The notes under the pieces were generated by a model. It had not been told where the DNA came from. It searched no databases and worked only from the letters and a program-made list of their open reading frames with translations. DNA of 64,000 bases from Pseudomonas farsensis. GTDB lineage: Bacteria > Pseudomonadota > Gammaproteobacteria > Pseudomonadales > Pseudomonadaceae. Both the position numbers and the translations under genes were made by a program. Each line of letters begins with the position of its first letter. Within the stretch, counting starts at the first letter, position 1. Shown here piece by piece: positions 8,509 through 18,313 of the stretch. Where the stretch lies: positions 1-64,000 of the forward strand of contig NZ_JABWRF020000001.1 in assembly GCF_014268805.2 (NCBI RefSeq), read 5' to 3'.

Positions 8509-9516
8509 CTACCAGGCGACGCCGAAACCTGCGGTATAGCGGGTTTTGGACAGGTCGCTGTCGCTGGTGCCCTCAATCAGGTTTTTCTCGGCCTTGAGGT
8601 TCAGCGACGCCCAGTCGGTCACCTTGTACCGCAAGCCCAACTCGGCATCGAGGGTGTAATCGGCAACGCCACCGAACGGTCGGCCCACTTCGCCGTTGGT
8701 GAAGAACTCGACCTTCTTGCCGATCAGGTAGCGGTTGTAGTCCCATTTCAAGGACGCGGCATAGAAGTTGTCCTTGCCGCCGTCACGGTACTCGTAGTCG
8801 CTGCGGTTGATCAGCGAACTCAACGAGAACGCGCCCAGTTCGTCATCCCAGAACTGGTAACCAGGGCCGGTACCCACGGTGCGCTGACGAGCCAGATCTT
8901 CGATCTGGTCACGCTTGTATTCCAGCCTGCCCTGCCAGAACCACTTCTCTGTCAGGAAGCGGTCCAGCGCGTACTCCGCCGCCCAGTTATTGGTGGTGGT
9001 GATGTCGTCCTTGGTCTCGCGGTTGTATTCGGCTTCGGCGTTGTGCCGCCAGCGGCCATGACGGGCCTTGGTCTTGAAGCCGACGTCGTAGTCGTCGGTG
9101 TCGTTTTCGGCACGCTTGTAATCCAGCGCCACATCGACGTTGCCTTTCCACATGAAGTCCTCGACCAGCGGGCGCGGCTTCATGATCTGCTCGATGCTTG
9201 CGAGCTCCACGGTCTTGGGCGCTTCACCATTGGCCAGCGTGACCTTGCCGGGCTCCGCCGCCTTGAGCGACTTGGCTTTCTCGCCGCTGTAGGCATCCTG
9301 CTTGACCAGCAGCTCCTGGTCGCTCTCCAGGGTCTGGACCTGTTTCCAGTCCAGCGCAATGGCGCCACCGTAGGGCGTTTCGAGCAGCAGCTTGCCGCCG
9401 TCGAAAACCTTGATCTTGCCGCTCAGCTTGTCACCGTTCTTCATCCAGACGGTGTCGGCGAGCGCAGGGGCGCAAAGTGTCGCAGCAATCAGGCACAGCA
9501 GGGTTCTTGAGGGCAT
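8509..9516 (-). CDS. DUF481 (YdiY-like) outer-membrane beta-barrel protein
   Basis: A 335-residue exported protein. The signal peptide (MPSRTLLCLIAATLCAPALA) ends near residue 20. Residues about 21-115 form a small beta-rich domain (DTVWMKNGDKLSGKI...). From about 125 the repeating amphipathic strands (WKGNVDVALDYKRAENDTDDY, GRLEYKRDQIEDLA, ASLNLKAEKNLIEG) end in an aromatic terminus, AGFGVAW, as expected of an outer-membrane barrel. The start at 9516 opens the signal peptide; the longer frame to 9687 is an upstream extension overlapping the divergent alkyltransferase-like gene. The function is unknown; homologues are often salt-induced. Confidence 0.85.
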   Translation of the reverse strand: MPSRTLLCLIAATLCAPALADTVWMKNGDKLSGKIKVFDGGKLLLETPYGGAIALDWKQVQTLESDQELLVKQDAYSGEKAKSLKAAEPGKVTLANGEAPKTVELASIEQIMKPRPLVEDFMWKGNVDVALDYKRAENDTDDYDVGFKTKARHGRWRHNAEAEYNRETKDDITTTNNWAAEYALDRFLTEKWFWQGRLEYKRDQIEDLARQRTVGTGPGYQFWDDELGAFSLSSLINRSDYEYRDGGKDNFYAASLKWDYNRYLIGKKVEFFTNGEVGRPFGGVADYTLDAELGLRYKVTDWASLNLKAEKNLIEGTSDSDLSKTRYTAGFGVAW

Positions 9517-9668
9517 AAGCAGAGTACGGATTCGATTCGGGGAATAAAGCCGGGCATTATTCGCCTGCCAGGCCCTGAGCAAGGACAGACCCAGCTCAGG
9601 GCGATGAGTTCCGCTCTCATTTACCGCAACCGCCTGTCTGGTTTTATCCGCAGGCCAGGGATTCGTTG

Positions 9669-10022
9669 ATGTCCGAGCTTTATCCACCGCCGCCGGAAGA
9701 CGCCCAAGCCCGACGGATGGCGCTGTATTCGGTGCTGGGCCAAGTGCCTTCAGGCAAGGTGGTCAGCTATGGCCAATTGGCTGAACTGGCCGGCCTTGGC
9801 CGCGCCGCACGCTGGGTTGGGCGCACCCTGGGGCAGTTGCCGGGCGACACCCGCCTGCCCTGGCACCGCGTGCTCGGCGCGGGAGGCCGGCTGAGCCTGG
9901 CGCTGGGCACGCCGTCTGGCGACGAACAGCGGGCGCGGCTGCGCGCAGAAGGCGTGAATGTAGCCAATAATCGTGTGGATATGGCACGCCATGGCTGGCG
10001 TCCGATGGAGCACAGCGGTTAG
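9669..10022 (+). CDS. alkyltransferase-like (ATL) DNA repair protein
   Basis: A 117-residue protein of the O6-alkylguanine-DNA alkyltransferase DNA-binding domain family. The active-site PCHRV is PWHRV here (64-68), so the acceptor Cys is replaced by Trp. This is the mark of ATL proteins, which bind alkylated guanines and hand them to nucleotide excision repair without removing the alkyl group. The helix-turn-helix region PSGKVVSYGQLAELAG (28-43) and the Arg finger in GLGRAARWVG (43-51) are present. The start is ATG at 9669. It is divergent from the DUF481 gene and 43 bases upstream of ampG, possibly co-transcribed. Confidence 0.88.
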   Translation: MSELYPPPPEDAQARRMALYSVLGQVPSGKVVSYGQLAELAGLGRAARWVGRTLGQLPGDTRLPWHRVLGAGGRLSLALGTPSGDEQRARLRAEGVNVANNRVDMARHGWRPMEHSG

Positions 10023-10065
10023 AGTGCGCGCTTTGTTTTCGCTAACCTGAGGCAGATGTTGGCCC

Positions 10066-11613
10066 ATGCCCCGTAAAACCTGGCGCGCTGCGCTCGCTGC
10101 CTATGCCAGCCCGTCAACCCTGGTACTCCTGCTGCTCGGTTTCGCCGCCGGCATGCCTTACATGCTGGTGTTCTCCACCCTTTCGGTATGGCTGCGCGAA
10201 GCTGGCGTGGCCCGTGAAACCATTGGTTACGCAAGCCTGATAGGCCTTGCCTACGCCTTCAAGTGGGTGTGGTCGCCATTGCTCGACCAATGGCGCCTGC
10301 CGCTGCTGGGCGGCATGGGCCGGCGCCGCTCCTGGCTGCTGCTGTCGCAGGTGCTGGTGGTGGTAGGCCTGGTCGGCATGGGCTTTTGCGACCCGCAGCA
10401 GCATCTGTCGTGGCTGATCGCGCTGGCGGTGCTGGTGGCCTTTGCCTCGGCAACCCAGGACATCGCCGTCGACGCCTACCGCCTGGAAATCGCCGACGAC
10501 CAGCGCCAGGCCGCGCTGGCGGCCAGCTACATGGCCGGCTACCGGGTTGCTGCCCTGTTGGCCACCGCAGGCGCGCTGTTCTTCGCCGAATGGTTCGGTT
10601 CGACCGGCTTCAGCTACCTGCACAAGGCCTGGACCGGCACCTACGTGCTGTTCGGCATCTTGATGCTGCCAGCGCTGTTCACCACGCTGATCATGCGCGA
10701 GCCACCGGTGCCGCTGCGTACGCAGCTGTCGGCGGCGCGCTACGGGCTGATGCATCAGTTGGTGTCGGTGTTCGTGCTGATCATCCTGCTGGTATCGGTG
10801 CCGGCAAGCTTTACTCAGATGTTCAACACAGACTGGGGCAGCGTCGCATTCGGTGATGCCACCCTGCTTGACCTGCTGCTCGACGACCGCGCCTTCATGC
10901 GGCTGATTCTCTACGCCTTGCTGACCTGGGCGTGCCTGTCGTCCATGGGCCGTCGCGGGCTGGCGCCGGTGCTCACACCGATCAACGATTTCATCGTGCG
11001 CTACCGCTGGCAGGCGCTGCTGCTGCTCGGGCTGATCGCCACCTATCGGATGTCGGACACGGTGATGGGCGTGATGGCCAACGTGTTCTACATCGACATG
11101 GGCTTTACCAAGGACCAGATCGCCAGCGTCAGCAAGATCTTTGGCTTGATCATGACCCTGCTCGGTGCGGGGGTTGGCGGTTTGCTGATCGTGCGCTTCG
11201 GTATTTTGCCGATTCTGTTCATCGGCGGGGCGGCATCGGCGGCTACCAATATTCTGTTCGTGATGCTGGCTGACATGGGCCCGAACATCGAAATGCTGGT
11301 GGTCACCATCTCGCTGGACAACCTCAGTTCAGGGTTGGCCACCTCGGCCTTCGTGGCCTACCTGTCGAGCCTGACCAACCTCAAGTTCTCGGCCACGCAG
11401 TATGCGTTGCTCAGCTCGATCATGCTGCTGTTGCCGCGATTGATTGGCGGGTATTCCGGGGTGATGGTGGAGAAGTTCGGCTACCACAACTTCTTCCTGA
11501 TCACCGCCATGCTCGGGGTGCCGACGCTGATCCTGATAGCCCTGCACTGGCGCCAGGAAGCGGGCCGGGGCAAGCCTGATGCACCGGTTGACAAGCAGCC
11601 TTCCGAGGCTTGA
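10066..11613 (+). CDS. ampG: muropeptide permease AmpG (MFS)
   Basis: A 515-residue major-facilitator transporter with about 14 hydrophobic segments that imports GlcNAc-anhydro-MurNAc peptides from the periplasm for recycling. The AmpG hallmark is the N-terminal GFAAGMPYMLVFSTLSVWLREAGVARETIGY, followed by KWVWSPLLDQW and GRRRSWLLLSQ. A central insertion around residues 250-310 (NTDWGSVAFGDATLLDLLLDDR) is characteristic of Pseudomonas AmpG. In Pseudomonas its cargo controls AmpR-dependent beta-lactamase expression; no ampR or ampC is in this window. It follows the ATL gene on the same strand and precedes a family A repeat pair. Confidence 0.92.
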   Translation: MPRKTWRAALAAYASPSTLVLLLLGFAAGMPYMLVFSTLSVWLREAGVARETIGYASLIGLAYAFKWVWSPLLDQWRLPLLGGMGRRRSWLLLSQVLVVVGLVGMGFCDPQQHLSWLIALAVLVAFASATQDIAVDAYRLEIADDQRQAALAASYMAGYRVAALLATAGALFFAEWFGSTGFSYLHKAWTGTYVLFGILMLPALFTTLIMREPPVPLRTQLSAARYGLMHQLVSVFVLIILLVSVPASFTQMFNTDWGSVAFGDATLLDLLLDDRAFMRLILYALLTWACLSSMGRRGLAPVLTPINDFIVRYRWQALLLLGLIATYRMSDTVMGVMANVFYIDMGFTKDQIASVSKIFGLIMTLLGAGVGGLLIVRFGILPILFIGGAASAATNILFVMLADMGPNIEMLVVTISLDNLSSGLATSAFVAYLSSLTNLKFSATQYALLSSIMLLLPRLIGGYSGVMVEKFGYHNFFLITAMLGVPTLILIALHWRQEAGRGKPDAPVDKQPSEA

Positions 11614-11665
11614 TGGGTAGATCTACCGCGATAGCATCAGATCAGGCAACTCAGCTTGGCCTGCC

Positions 11666-11771
11666 GGCCTCATCGCAGGCTGTCGCCAGCTCCCACAGAG
11701 ACCGCGCACAGCCGCAAAATTGAGGCCTTGCCCGGTTCCTGCAGGAGCTGGCGACAGCCTGCGATGAGGCC
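11666..11771. repeat. REP-type inverted pair, family A, with conserved spacer
   Basis: Left arm 11666-11698 (starts GGCCTCATCGCAGGCTG) and right arm 11742-11771 (ends GCCTGCGATGAGGCC) face each other. Between them 11701-11732 is nearly the same as the spacer at 60125-60156. It lies between the convergent ampG and MdfA-like genes. Confidence 0.85.
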
Positions 11772-11843
11772 CGCAAAGGGTTGTACAAAACTATGTAATC
11801 GCCTCCTGGGCCAGGCTTGCCCAGTTCGTGACTAGCGGTGGCC

Positions 11844-13088
11844 TCACTGCACCACTACGCGTTTGGCAGCCCTGCCGCCCACCACGAACCACAGCGGCCA
11901 CAGCGCCAGCGCACCCGCCACACCGGCGCCTACGGCAAAGTGCAACAAGCTGGCGCCAGCCCCGAGCATTGCCAGCACTACCCCGCCCAGCCCCAGCAGG
12001 GCGATGGTGATCATGCCAAGCATTGCCGACACCAACCCCTTGCTCTGCTCGCTGGCGAACAGCGTCATGCGGTACAACACCGCGTTAGCCACCCCAAGGC
12101 CCATGGCATACAGCGACATGCCGGCCACCACGCTGGTCACCGTCGGCCAGCACCAGGTAGCCAACACCAACAGCCCCAACCCGGCCAAGTAGGGCCACAA
12201 AGCGCCCCGTACAAGTGCGGGCAGCGGATAACGGTCGGCAATCCGGTTGATGATCAGGTTGCCCATGATCAGCCCGGCAAATACCGGCAACTGCCACAGG
12301 GCATATTCCATCGTGCTCAAGCCCTCGTCATGGATCAGCAACACCGGCGACAGGCCAATCCAGCCAATCAGCGGCAGCCCCACCAGGCCCAGCGCCGCAC
12401 TGCCGGCCACAAAGCGCCGGTTGGCCAGTAACTGGCCGTAGCCGGCCAACAACGGCAGCAAGTGGATCGGGGTGAACGCCAGGCGCGTGCCGTCGCGGCG
12501 CTCCACACCCAAGGTTTCGGGCATCAAGCGGTACAGCAGCCCCCAGCACACCACCGCGCCCACCGCGAAGGCAACGAACAGCCAGCGCCAGTCGAGCCAT
12601 TGCAGCATCAAGGTGCCCACCAGCGGGCCGAGCAGCGGCGACAGCAGCGCGATATTGGCCAACAGCGCCATCATGCGCACCGCATCGGCCTCGGTATACG
12701 CCTCGTTGAGCGCCGGGTAGCTGACGGTCACCACAAAGCCAAGGCCGATGCCCTGTACCAGGCGCAGCAGGTTGAACAGCCCGATGTCATGCACCCAGAA
12801 GGTGGCCAGGCATGCCACACCGAACACCACACAGCCGGTCAGCAGCAACGGGCGTCGGCCATAGCGGTCGGCCAGCGGCCCGATCAGCCACTGCAGCACC
12901 ACCCCGCCCAGCAAGTACAGGTTCAAGGCATGGGGGATGAATTCAGGGCTGGCATTGAGGTCGCCGACCACCACCGGCATCGCCGGCATGACCGCATCGC
13001 TGGCAAGGTAGGTGAGCAGCTCGAACAGGGCCAGGGTCAGGCCGAACAACAAGGCGCGCAGCGGCGTTATGTACAGAAGTGGTTTCAT
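11844..13088 (-). CDS. MdfA-like multidrug MFS efflux transporter
   Basis: A 414-residue, 12-segment drug/proton antiporter of the DHA1 group. The first segment keeps the MdfA acidic residues: Glu23 in LFELLTYLASD and Asp31, matching Glu26 and Asp34 of E. coli MdfA. The motif A loop GPLADRYGRRPLLLTG and the motif C-like LLSPLLGPLVGTL are clear. The starting Met at 13088 is followed at once by the first hydrophobic helix. It is convergent with ampG. Substrates cannot be told from sequence; broad cationic or neutral drug export is the family role. Confidence 0.85.
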   Translation of the reverse strand: MKPLLYITPLRALLFGLTLALFELLTYLASDAVMPAMPVVVGDLNASPEFIPHALNLYLLGGVVLQWLIGPLADRYGRRPLLLTGCVVFGVACLATFWVHDIGLFNLLRLVQGIGLGFVVTVSYPALNEAYTEADAVRMMALLANIALLSPLLGPLVGTLMLQWLDWRWLFVAFAVGAVVCWGLLYRLMPETLGVERRDGTRLAFTPIHLLPLLAGYGQLLANRRFVAGSAALGLVGLPLIGWIGLSPVLLIHDEGLSTMEYALWQLPVFAGLIMGNLIINRIADRYPLPALVRGALWPYLAGLGLLVLATWCWPTVTSVVAGMSLYAMGLGVANAVLYRMTLFASEQSKGLVSAMLGMITIALLGLGGVVLAMLGAGASLLHFAVGAGVAGALALWPLWFVVGGRAAKRVVVQ

Positions 13089-13179
13089 GGTGGCATCGGG
13101 TACAGGCAGATGGGCTGGTAGGCTATATGCCAGAAATGGCAGTGTTTTGCTGTGAGCAAATGTAAGCGCCTAAAAACAG

Positions 13180-13229
13180 CGCGGGGCAAGCCCGCCCCTA
13201 CGATGTGTAAGGAACGGGGTTGCCCCGCG
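13180..13229. repeat. short inverted repeat between MdfA-like and mscS genes
   Basis: CGCGGGGCAA (13180-13189) pairs perfectly with TTGCCCCGCG (13220-13229). The arms include the GGGGCAAGCCCG core of Pseudomonas REP units. It lies just downstream of the mscS stop and may act as a hairpin there. Confidence 0.55.
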
Positions 13230-13246
13230 TTCAGTGCTGCGGCGAG

Positions 13247-14089
13247 TTACGGCGTAGCCGTCTCCTGCACCACGCGGATCACACGCTGCGGAAACGGAAT
13301 ATCAATGCCCTCGGCCTTGAGCCGGTCGCGGGCATGCTCGTTGAGCATGAAGATCACGTCCCAGTAGTCGCTGGTTTTCGTCCACAGGCGCAGCGACACG
13401 GTGATCGAGCTGTCGCCCAAGGTGGCTACAACGGCCTGCGGGGCTGGGTCTGCCAGTACCCGCGGGTCCTGCGCCAGTTCCAGCAGCACGTTACGCGCTT
13501 TCTGCAGGTCAGCCTCGTAGTCCACGCCCACATCGAACACCACCTTGCGCGTTGGCTGGCGGTTGGTGTTGGTGATGATGCCGTTGGACAGGCTGCCGTT
13601 AGGCATGATCACTGTCTTGTTGTCGCCAGTACGCAACACGGTATGGAAGATCTGGATGCTGTCCACGGTGCCACTGACCCCTTGCGCTTCGATCCAGTCA
13701 CCGATGCGGAACGGGCGGAACATCAGGATCAGTACCCCCCCGGCAAAATTGGCAAGGCTGCCCTGCAAGGCCAGGCCGATGGCCAGGCCGGCGGCACCGA
13801 TGGCCGCGACGAACGAGGTGGTCTCGACGCCAATCATCGAAGCCACGCTGACGAACAGCAGGATCTTCAGGATGATGTTGGCCAGGGTGCTGATGAAACC
13901 TTGCAGCGCCAGGTCGGCGTTGCGCAGCCCGACCAGCTTGCCAAGGCGCGCACTGAGCTTGTTGATCACCCACCAGCCGATGGCCAGGGTCAGCAGCGCC
14001 AGCAGCACCCGGCTGCCGTACTCCATGATCATCGGAATCCAGGCTTGCGACTGGCGTACCAGCTGGTCAACCTCTGCGTTCAAATCCAT
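13247..14089 (-). CDS. mscS: small-conductance mechanosensitive channel MscS
   Basis: A 280-residue channel close in length to E. coli MscS (286). It has two N-terminal TM helices (about 22-45 and 62-88), the pore helix TM3 with the Gly/Ala-rich AAIGAAGLAIGLALQGSLANFAGGVLILMFRPF near residues 95-128, the beta domain GVSGTVDSIQIFHTVLRTGDNK and a C-terminal alpha/beta domain. It opens on hypo-osmotic shock to release solutes. The start at 14089 has TGGAG six bases upstream; the codon at 14095 abuts that site. It is 92 bases downstream of yajQ on the same strand. Confidence 0.92.
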   Translation of the reverse strand: MDLNAEVDQLVRQSQAWIPMIMEYGSRVLLALLTLAIGWWVINKLSARLGKLVGLRNADLALQGFISTLANIILKILLFVSVASMIGVETTSFVAAIGAAGLAIGLALQGSLANFAGGVLILMFRPFRIGDWIEAQGVSGTVDSIQIFHTVLRTGDNKTVIMPNGSLSNGIITNTNRQPTRKVVFDVGVDYEADLQKARNVLLELAQDPRVLADPAPQAVVATLGDSSITVSLRLWTKTSDYWDVIFMLNEHARDRLKAEGIDIPFPQRVIRVVQETATP

Positions 14090-14181
14090 AGTCATCTCCA
14101 GATGCCGGGCCGCTTGCAACCCAGCGGCCCCGAACCCTGATGGACCGCACTGCGCCCCATGGGTTCAAGGCCGCAGGCAGG

Positions 14182-14667
14182 TCAGTCGCGGAAGTTGTTG
14201 AACTGCAGCGGCATGTCGAATTCCTTGGCGCGCAGGGCGGCAATGGCTTCTTGCAGGTCGTCACGCTTCTTGCCGGTGACGCGCACTTGCTCACCCTGGA
14301 TGGAGGCCTGGACCTTGAGCTTGGCATCCTTGATGTGGGCGACGATCTTCTTCGCCAGCTCCTTGTCGATGCCTTCGCGGAACTTGGCCTCTTGCTTCAT
14401 TTCCTTGCCCGAGGCGTAGGGGTCCTTGGTTTCCAGGCACTTGACGTCGATCTTGCGCTTGACCAGCGCACCGCGCAGGATCTCGATCATGGATTCGAGC
14501 TGGAACTCGGCCTCGGCGGTCAGCAGGATGGTCTGCTCTTTGTCCTTGAAATCGAAGGTGCCCTTGCCCTTGAGGTCATAACGGCGGTCGAGCTCTTTGA
14601 CGGCGTTGTCCACCGCGTTCTGCACTTCGTGCTTGTCCAGTTCCGATACCACGTCGAACGAAGGCAT
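14182..14667 (-). CDS. yajQ: YajQ family nucleotide-binding protein
   Basis: A 161-residue UPF0234/DUF520 protein with the typical start [26 protein letters not shown], the [14 protein letters not shown] segment and the [28 protein letters not shown] end. The family has two RNA-recognition-like domains and binds nucleotides; some members bind cyclic di-GMP and modulate LysR-type regulators. It has also been implicated in phage phi6 transcription. The start at 14667 is followed by the family N terminus; an ATG four codons earlier is less likely. It is divergent from panE. Confidence 0.93.
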   Translation of the reverse strand: MPSFDVVSELDKHEVQNAVDNAVKELDRRYDLKGKGTFDFKDKEQTILLTAEAEFQLESMIEILRGALVKRKIDVKCLETKDPYASGKEMKQEAKFREGIDKELAKKIVAHIKDAKLKVQASIQGEQVRVTGKKRDDLQEAIAALRAKEFDMPLQFNNFRD

Positions 14668-14724
14668 GGGTTTCTCCATAAAATAATGCGCGCTCTGCTT
14701 GAAGATGGAGCGCGTCAGCGTTGA

Positions 14725-15684
<960 letters not shown>

Positions 15685-15720
15685 GGCCCCCATTCAACCG
15701 ATACGGAAGCTGCCCAGCCC

Positions 15721-17742
15721 ATGACCCTGCGCCAACGCCTGGAAAACCTCCCGGTCGGGCAAAAACTGCTGGCCGCCCTGCTGGTGCTGCTGGTGACCAT
15801 TTTGCTGGTGGCCAACCTTGCGTTCATCAGCGCAGCCTACTGGATCACCCAGGAGAGCATGGCGCCGCAGGCCTTGCAGACCATCGGCAAGCTGGTGTCC
15901 AACCCGCAACTGTCAGCCCGCGCAGGTGAGTCGCCAGCGTCGGCCAATGCCCTGCTGGAGGAGCTCGACAGTTATTCGCCGCTACGCGCAGCGGCCATCT
16001 ACGGCGGTGACGGGCGCATGCTGGCGCAACTGCAGCACGGGGAGCGGCTAACCCTGCCGGCGCGTTTTCGCAACATTGATAAATGGCGGCTCACCGAGTT
16101 CCGCAGCACCCAGGTGATTCGCCTGCCCCGGGCCGGCGCCCCGCCCGCGCACCTGCTACTGGTAGCCAGCAGTGAGCTGCCGATGGCGTTTTACACCGGC
16201 ACCCTGACCGCAAGCCTGGCAATCCTGGTGTTCAGCGTGGTGTTGTGGACGCTCATCGCACGGCAGATCAAACGCCTCATCACCCTGCCGATCAACCGCC
16301 TCGAAGAGCTCACCCGCCAGGTCACCCGCGAAGAGAGCTACGCGCTACGTGCCATGCCCGGCAACGATGACGAGCTGGGCAGCCTGGCCGAGGCGTTCAA
16401 CACCATGCTCTCGCGCATCGAGGCCCGCGAGCAACAGCTCAAGCGCACCCGCGACGAGTTCCAGAGCGCCTACGATCAAGCCCAGGGCCTGGCCGAGGAA
16501 ACCCGGCATACCAACCGCAAGCTGGAGCTGGAAGTCCAGGTGCGCAGCAAGATCGAAAAAAAGCTCACCGGCTTTCAGAACTACCTCAACAGCATCATCG
16601 ACTCGATGCCCTCGGCGCTGATTGCCCTCGACGAGCAACTGTATGTCACCCAGTGGAACCAGGAAGCCACGGCGCTTTCCGGCACGCCCCTGGACGAGGC
16701 GTTGAACCAGCCGATCTTCCTCGCCTTCGAGCCACTCAAGCCATTTTTGCCGCAGCTCAAGGAGAGCGTCGAGAAACACCGGGTGGCCAAGATCGAGCGG
16801 GTGACCTGGCCCAGCGGCGACGAGCTGCGCCATTATGCCCTGACCTTCTACCCCCTGACCGGCGGCGGCGGGCGTGGTGTGGTTATCCGCATCGACGACA
16901 TCACCCAGCGCCTGTCACTGGAAGAAATGATGGTGCAGTCGGAAAAAATGCTCTCGGTGGGTGGCCTTGCGGCCGGCATGGCCCATGAGATCAACAACCC
17001 GTTGGGGGCGATTCTGCACAACGTGCAAAACATCCGCAGGCGCCTGTCACCGGAGCTTGCGCGCAATCAGGAGCAGGCCGACGAGCTGGGCATCGACCTG
17101 CAAAGCGTCAACCAGTACCTGACTAGCCGCGAAGTGCCGCAACTGCTCGATGGTATTCAGCAGGCCGGGGCGCGGGCGGCAAAAATCGTTACCCACATGC
17201 TCAGTTTCAGCCGGCGCAGCAACCGCCAACTGGCGCCCTGCGACCTGCCGGCGCTGATCGACCAGGCCGTGGACATTGCCGGCAACGACTTCGACCTGAC
17301 CATCGGTTTCGACTTCAAAGGCCAGGCCATCGTGCGCCAGTTCGACCCGCAACTGGGGCCCGTGCCGTGCACCGCCAACGAGCTGGAACAGGTGCTGCTG
17401 AACCTGCTGAAAAACGCAGCCCAGGCCATCCACCAACGCCCGCAGCCGTGCGAGCCAGGGCGCATCACCTTGCGCACGCGGCTGAACCCGCCATGGGCGG
17501 AAATCCAGGTCGAGGACAACGGCGTGGGCATGCCGGAGGCGGTGCGCAAACGCACCTTCGAGCCATTCTTTACCACCAAGGAAATCGGCCAGGGCACAGG
17601 CCTTGGGCTGTCGGTTTCGTATTTCATCATCACCAACAACCACAAAGGGCAGATGGAGGTGCATTCCACCCCCGGCCAGGGCACCTGTTTCACCCTGCGC
17701 CTGCCCTTGAGCCCGGCAACGCCGGCCAGTACGGAGACATGA
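15721..17742 (+). CDS. orphan sensor histidine kinase with PAS domain
   Basis: A 673-residue membrane sensor kinase. The order is TM1 (about 18-40), a periplasmic domain of about 115 residues, TM2 (about 155-178), HAMP (LITLPINRLEELTRQV), a coiled-coil stretch (about 230-285), a PAS domain (about 285-395), the phospho-acceptor AAGMAHEINNPLGAI with His422, and HATPase boxes (NLLKNAAQ, VEDNGVGMP, GTGLGLSVSYFI). An insertion separates the two helices of the dimer domain. It is a NtrB/DctB-like kinase with no response regulator gene beside it. It lies between panE and the adenosyltransferase gene, ending one base before the latter. The signal and partner are unknown. Confidence 0.85.
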   Translation: MTLRQRLENLPVGQKLLAALLVLLVTILLVANLAFISAAYWITQESMAPQALQTIGKLVSNPQLSARAGESPASANALLEELDSYSPLRAAAIYGGDGRMLAQLQHGERLTLPARFRNIDKWRLTEFRSTQVIRLPRAGAPPAHLLLVASSELPMAFYTGTLTASLAILVFSVVLWTLIARQIKRLITLPINRLEELTRQVTREESYALRAMPGNDDELGSLAEAFNTMLSRIEAREQQLKRTRDEFQSAYDQAQGLAEETRHTNRKLELEVQVRSKIEKKLTGFQNYLNSIIDSMPSALIALDEQLYVTQWNQEATALSGTPLDEALNQPIFLAFEPLKPFLPQLKESVEKHRVAKIERVTWPSGDELRHYALTFYPLTGGGGRGVVIRIDDITQRLSLEEMMVQSEKMLSVGGLAAGMAHEINNPLGAILHNVQNIRRRLSPELARNQEQADELGIDLQSVNQYLTSREVPQLLDGIQQAGARAAKIVTHMLSFSRRSNRQLAPCDLPALIDQAVDIAGNDFDLTIGFDFKGQAIVRQFDPQLGPVPCTANELEQVLLNLLKNAAQAIHQRPQPCEPGRITLRTRLNPPWAEIQVEDNGVGMPEAVRKRTFEPFFTTKEIGQGTGLGLSVSYFIITNNHKGQMEVHSTPGQGTCFTLRLPLSPATPASTET

Positions 17743-17743
17743 C

Positions 17744-18310
17744 ATGGGCAACCGCCTGAGCAAGATCTACACCCGCACCGGTGACCGTGGCGAAACCGGC
17801 CTTGGCGATGGCCGCCGGGTGGCCAAGGACCACCCGCGCATCGAGGCAATTGGCGAGGTGGACACGCTCAACAGCCAGCTCGGCGTGCTGCTGGCGGGCC
17901 TTGCCGAGGCTGGAATCACTGAAGTGAGTAACGTTTTGGCGCCGTGCCAGAACCGGCTGTTCGACCTGGGCGGGGAGCTGGCGATGCCCAGCTATCAAGC
18001 GCTGAATGCCCACGAGGTGGAGCGCCTGGAGCAGGTGATCGACACCTGGAACGAAGAGCTGGGGCCGCTGAAGAATTTCATTCTGCCCGGTGGTTCGACG
18101 CTGGTTGCCCAGGCCCATGTGTGCCGCAGTGTGGCACGGGCAGCGGAGCGCCGCTGCCAGCAGCTCAATGCGCTGGAGCCACTGGCAGGGGTCGGGCTCG
18201 CCTACATCAACCGCTTGTCCGACCTGCTGTTTGTGGCCGCACGCATCATCGGCCGCCGCCAAGGTGTGGCTGAAGTGCTGTGGCAGGCGGCGCCAAAGCC
18301 CGAAGCCTGA
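17744..18310 (+). CDS. cob(I)alamin adenosyltransferase, PduO type
   Basis: A 188-residue ATP:cob(I)alamin adenosyltransferase that makes adenosylcobalamin. It shows the ATP-binding start KIYTRTGDRGETGLGDGRRV, then HPRIEAIGEVDTLNSQLGVLL, and the conserved FILPGGSTLVAQAHVCRSVARAAER and NRLSDLLFVAARII segments. The N terminus immediately follows the sensor kinase stop (one-base gap), so the two are translated from one transcript. It is convergent with the MutT/ThiE-like gene, with only three bases between stop codons. No cobalamin pathway gene is near. Confidence 0.92.
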   Translation: MGNRLSKIYTRTGDRGETGLGDGRRVAKDHPRIEAIGEVDTLNSQLGVLLAGLAEAGITEVSNVLAPCQNRLFDLGGELAMPSYQALNAHEVERLEQVIDTWNEELGPLKNFILPGGSTLVAQAHVCRSVARAAERRCQQLNALEPLAGVGLAYINRLSDLLFVAARIIGRRQGVAEVLWQAAPKPEA

Positions 18311-18313
18311 AAC

